Assembly (NCBI RefSeq): GCF_016650815.1
Contig: NZ_JAEKEZ010000016.1
Coordinates: 29,781-93,780 of the forward strand
DNA: 64,000 nt
Source: Pseudomonas sp. TH31
GTDB lineage: Bacteria; Pseudomonadota; Gammaproteobacteria; Pseudomonadales; Pseudomonadaceae
Direction of reading: 5' to 3'
How positions within the stretch are numbered: position 1 is the stretch's first letter; each line of letters starts with the position of its first letter. The notes below the pieces were generated by a model. It had not been told where the DNA came from and searched no databases. It was given only the letters and a program-made list of their open reading frames with translations. The position numbers and the translations under genes are program-made. This document shows positions 61,143-64,000 of this stretch, piece after piece.

Positions 61143-63598
61143 ATGGGCAACCTCAAGCAAGACACCATGCCGGTGATCCGCCACTTGCGTGACTTCGATC
61201 GACGCTCCGGCAACCGCCTGGAACGGTGGGTATTCAACTACCGTCCGCTGTTCATACTGGTCATGGCGCTGGTCACACTGGTACTGGGTTATATGGCGGC
61301 GACCCGTCTGGAACTGCGTCCCAGCTTCGAGAAAATGATTCCGCAGAGCCAGCCGTATATCCAGAACTACCTGGAGAACCGCAAGTCTTTACGCGGTCTG
61401 GGCAGCTCGGTGCGGGTGGTGGTGGAGAACACTCAGGGCGACATTTTCGACCCCGAATATCTGAGTGTACTCAAGCAGGTCAATGACAGTTTGTTCCTCA
61501 CCGAGGGCGTCGACCGCGCCTGGATGAAGTCGTTGTGGAGTCCGGCGGTGCGCTGGACCGAAGTCACCGAAGAGGGCTTTCAGGGCGGTCCGGTGATGCC
61601 CGATACCTACCAGGGCTCGCCCGACGACATTGAGCATCTGCGCGAGAACATCAACCGCGCCGGCATCCTCGGTAGCCTGGTGGCCAGCGACTTCAAGTCG
61701 ACCATGTTGATCGTGCCGCTGCTGGACAAGACTTCGGCCACCGGTCACGGCATCAATTACTATCAGTTCGCCCAGATGCTCGAAGAGCAGTTGCGTGACA
61801 AGATCGAATTTGCCGGTGACAGCTCCGCGCGCAAGGCCGGGAAAGAAGGCCACGGCAAGTACAAGGTCCACGTGATCGGTTTCGCCAAGTTGATCGGCGA
61901 CCTGATCGACGGCCTGATCCTGGTGATGATGTTCTTCGGTCTGGCCGTGATCACCTCATTTGTCATCATTTACCTCTACACCCGTTGCATCCGCAGCACC
62001 CTGCTGGTGATCTTCTGTTCGCTGACGGCGGTGGTCTGGCAACTGGGCATCGTCGCCTGGCTGGGTTACGCCATCGACCCTTACTCGGTGCTGGTGCCTT
62101 TCCTGATCTTCGCCATCGGCGTGTCACATGCGGCGCAAAAGATGAACGGCATCATGCAGGACATCGCCCGTGGCACAGACAAACTGGTAGCGGCGCGCTA
62201 CACCTTCCGCCGCCTGTTCATCGCCGGCGTCACCGCGCTGCTGGCCGATGCGGTCGGTTTCGCGGTGCTGATGCTGATCGACATTCCGGTGATCCAGGAC
62301 CTGGCCATCACCGCCAGTATCGGTGTGGCGGTGCTGATCTTCACTTCGCTGTTGCTGATGCCGGTGGCGCTGTCCTATATCGGTGTTGGCGCCAAGGCCG
62401 CCGAGCGTGCACTGAAGATCGACACCGGGCTGCCAAGCATCGCGGCTTCGGCAAACTATGGGACATGCTCGACCGCTTTACGACGCCCAGGTGGGCCACC
62501 GGCACCTTATTGGTCGCGGTGCTGTTGGGTATCGGTGGCTTCATGGTCAGCCAGCAGCTGAAGATCGGCGACCTCGACAGCGGCGCCCCGGAGCTGCGCG
62601 CGGACTCGCGCTACAACCGCGACAATGCCTACATCACCAGCCACTATGCGCTGTCCAGCGACTTGTTCGCGGTGATGATCAAGACCCCGGCCGAAGGCTG
62701 CCTGAACTACAAGACACTGATCCTGGCCGACCGACTGGCCTGGGAGCTGCAGCAATACCCGGGCGTGCAAGCGACGTCATCGCTGGTCAACGCGGTACGG
62801 CAGATCACCGCCGGCTCCTACGAGGGCAACCCCAAGCTCAACAGCATCCAGCGCAACCAAAACGTGCTGAACTACGCTGCGCAGCAGGCCTCGGTCAATG
62901 CGCCGGAGTTGTTCAATACCGACTGCTCCGTGATGCCGGTGATCGCGTACCTCAAAGACCACAAGGCCGAGACGCTGGACGCAGTGGTCGCCATTGCCGA
63001 CAAGTTCGCCAAGGAAAACAGCACCGAGGATCGTCAGTTCCTGCTGGCCGCCGGCACTGCCGGCATCGAGGCCGCGACCAACATCGTGGTGCGCGAGGCG
63101 AACCACACCATGCTGCTCTACGTCTATGCGGCGGTGACCCTGTTCTGCCTGATCACGTTCCGCAGCTGGCGCGCGACGCTGGTGGCGCTGCTGCCGCTGG
63201 TGCTCACCTCGATCCTCTGCGAGGCGTTGATGGTGGTTCTGGGCATCGGCGTGAAGGTGGCGACCCTGCCGGTGATCGCTCTAGGCGTGGGGATTGGTGT
63301 GGACTACGCGCTGTACCTGCTCAGTGTGCAGTTGCAGTACCAGCGCCAAGGCCTGTCGTTGTCGGAGGCCTATCGCAATGCGGTGGCCTTCACCGGGCGG
63401 GTGGTCGGCCTGGTCGGCATTACCCTGGCGGCCGGAGTGGTGTGCTGGGTCTGGTCGCCGATCAAGTTCCAGGCCGACATGGGCATTCTGCTGACCTTCA
63501 TGTTCATCTGGAACATGCTCGGTGCTCTGATCCTGATTCCGGCGCTGTCCTGGTTCCTGCTGCGAAGCCCCGGCACCCCCTCGATCAAACTCCGTTGA
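61143..63598 (+). CDS. RND superfamily MMPL-type transporter, one-base frameshift
   Basis: This is an RND transporter of the two-times-six-TM MMPL type. The N-half (FNYRPLFILVMALVTLVLGYMAATRLELRPSFEKMIPQSQPY, DLIDGLILVMMFFGLAVITS, VLVPFLIFAIGVSHAAQKMNG) ends near SIAA. The C-half (FGKLWDMLDRFTTPRWATGTLL, VIALGVGIGVDYALYLLSVQLQYQR) is in another frame; one base missing at 62443-62446 restores 818 aa. GVGIGVDYALYLL is the sterol-sensing-like TM10 signature with its Asp. It likely moves a hydrophobic substrate together with the three upstream gene products. Confidence 0.86.
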
Positions 63599-63694
63599 TA
63601 GCCCTGTTCGATTTTTTTTCGTACACCCGTGAGGGTGAAACGCCCACTGACCAGGGCATGTTCAATGCCCTGACATTGCCTGAGTATTTCAATC

Positions 63695-64000
63695 ATGTCT
63701 GATTACAAAGCGCCCTTGCGTGACATTCGTTTCGTACTCAACGAAGTCTTCGAAGTATCCCGGTTGTGGGCCACAATGCCGGCCCTGGCCGAAGCGGTGG
63801 ATGAAGACACCGCCAATGCCGTCCTCGAGGAGGCTGGCAAGATCACTGCGGACCTCATCGCACCGCTCAATCGCAGTGGAGACGAGCAGGGCTGTTCGTG
63901 GAGTGACGGTGTTGTGCACACGCCAGCCGGCTTCCCGGCGGCCTACCGTGCCTTTGCCGAGGGTGGCTGGGTCGGCGTCGGGGGCGACCCGGCGTACGGT
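63695..64000 (+). CDS. Acyl-CoA dehydrogenase, N-terminal part (runs off the window)
   Basis: The visible 102 residues begin MSDYKAPLRDIRFVLNEVFE, continue with an all-alpha N-terminal domain (EDTANAVLEEAGKITADLIAPLNRSGDEQG) and reach EGGWVGVGGDPAYG at the edge. The start closely resembles the large acyl-CoA dehydrogenases of the DmdC/FadE5-like type (about 600 aa). It lies 96 nt after the MMPL gene and is probably part of the same set, pointing to beta-oxidation-like degradation of an acyl-CoA substrate. Confidence 0.83.
   Translation, partial: MSDYKAPLRDIRFVLNEVFEVSRLWATMPALAEAVDEDTANAVLEEAGKITADLIAPLNRSGDEQGCSWSDGVVHTPAGFPAAYRAFAEGGWVGVGGDPAYG

Noticed and set aside
62458..63702. Third-frame 414-codon open frame within the MMPL gene
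   Set aside because: It overlaps the restored transporter frame and has shadow-type Arg/Gly/Pro composition.

Overview
The window is a Pseudomonas chromosome segment, most likely from the P. fluorescens group. The evidence is recognisable Pseudomonas gene sets (aruF/aruG-like, dhcA-dhcB-atoB with a divergent LysR, mqo with a leader peptide, cobF, pcs, mntH, ftrA) and two abundant intergenic repeat families: a REP-type GTGGGAGCGRGCNTGCTCGCGA element and a second element, GTAGGAGCTGCCGAAGGCTGCG. There are no rRNA, tRNA or CRISPR features.

Layout. 0-3 kb: end of a diguanylate cyclase, a carboxypeptidase G2-like M20 peptidase and an oxaloacetate decarboxylase. 3.2-10.4 kb: a seven-gene minus-strand catabolic operon, in transcription order RpiR regulator, cysteine hydrolase, glutamine-synthetase-like ligase, N-formylglutamate amidohydrolase-like protein, APC permease, and paralogues of both arginine succinyltransferase subunits. 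10.7-21.6 kb: phosphatase-cobF, ftrA/rhodanese, a glutamine amidotransferase, an amino-acid binding protein, an M14-type deacylase, an esterase, small envelope proteins and mntH. 21.9-25.7 kb: acetoacetate/dehydrocarnitine CoA-transferase and thiolase with a LysR regulator. 25.7-35.8 kb: sirtuin, methyltransferases, acetyltransferases, phosphatidylcholine synthase and others, mixed with gene remnants. 35.9-39.2 kb: a gamma-glutamyl-polyamine mini-cluster (oxidase, cupin regulator, ligase). 39.4-43.8 kb: small proteins, an alginate lyase relic and mqo.

43.9-47.8 kb is a scar zone holding an orphan gene, a LysR/azoreductase pair, a fragment of an S-pyocin-like gene and debris of an IS1182-type element. 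To its right, 47.8-64 kb is an accessory catabolic region. A quinone oxidoreductase, TauD-type dioxygenase, BKACE (DUF849) enzyme, MFS permease, DsbA-like protein, Rieske ferredoxin and YeiH-type exporter are followed by a terminator and a regulated set: AraC, an RBBP9 hydrolase, DUF1302, DUF1329, a YCF48-like protein, an MMPL transporter and an acyl-CoA dehydrogenase. Several genes here carry AAYAAYAA motifs at their ribosome-binding sites, the hallmark of Crc/Hfq carbon catabolite repression. I saw no copy of either repeat family here. The region looks like an imported, catabolite-repressed pathway for an unidentified hydrophobic and/or organosulfur substrate.

Caution on sequence quality: fourteen otherwise normal genes, one of them twice, are broken by single-base indels in or beside short homopolymers, and in every case restoring one base gives the full family length. 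These are annotated as CDS with the indel stated. They are more likely assembly errors than real pseudogenes. True relics (alcohol dehydrogenase, alginate lyase, acetyltransferase, pyocin-like and transposase fragments) are listed separately.
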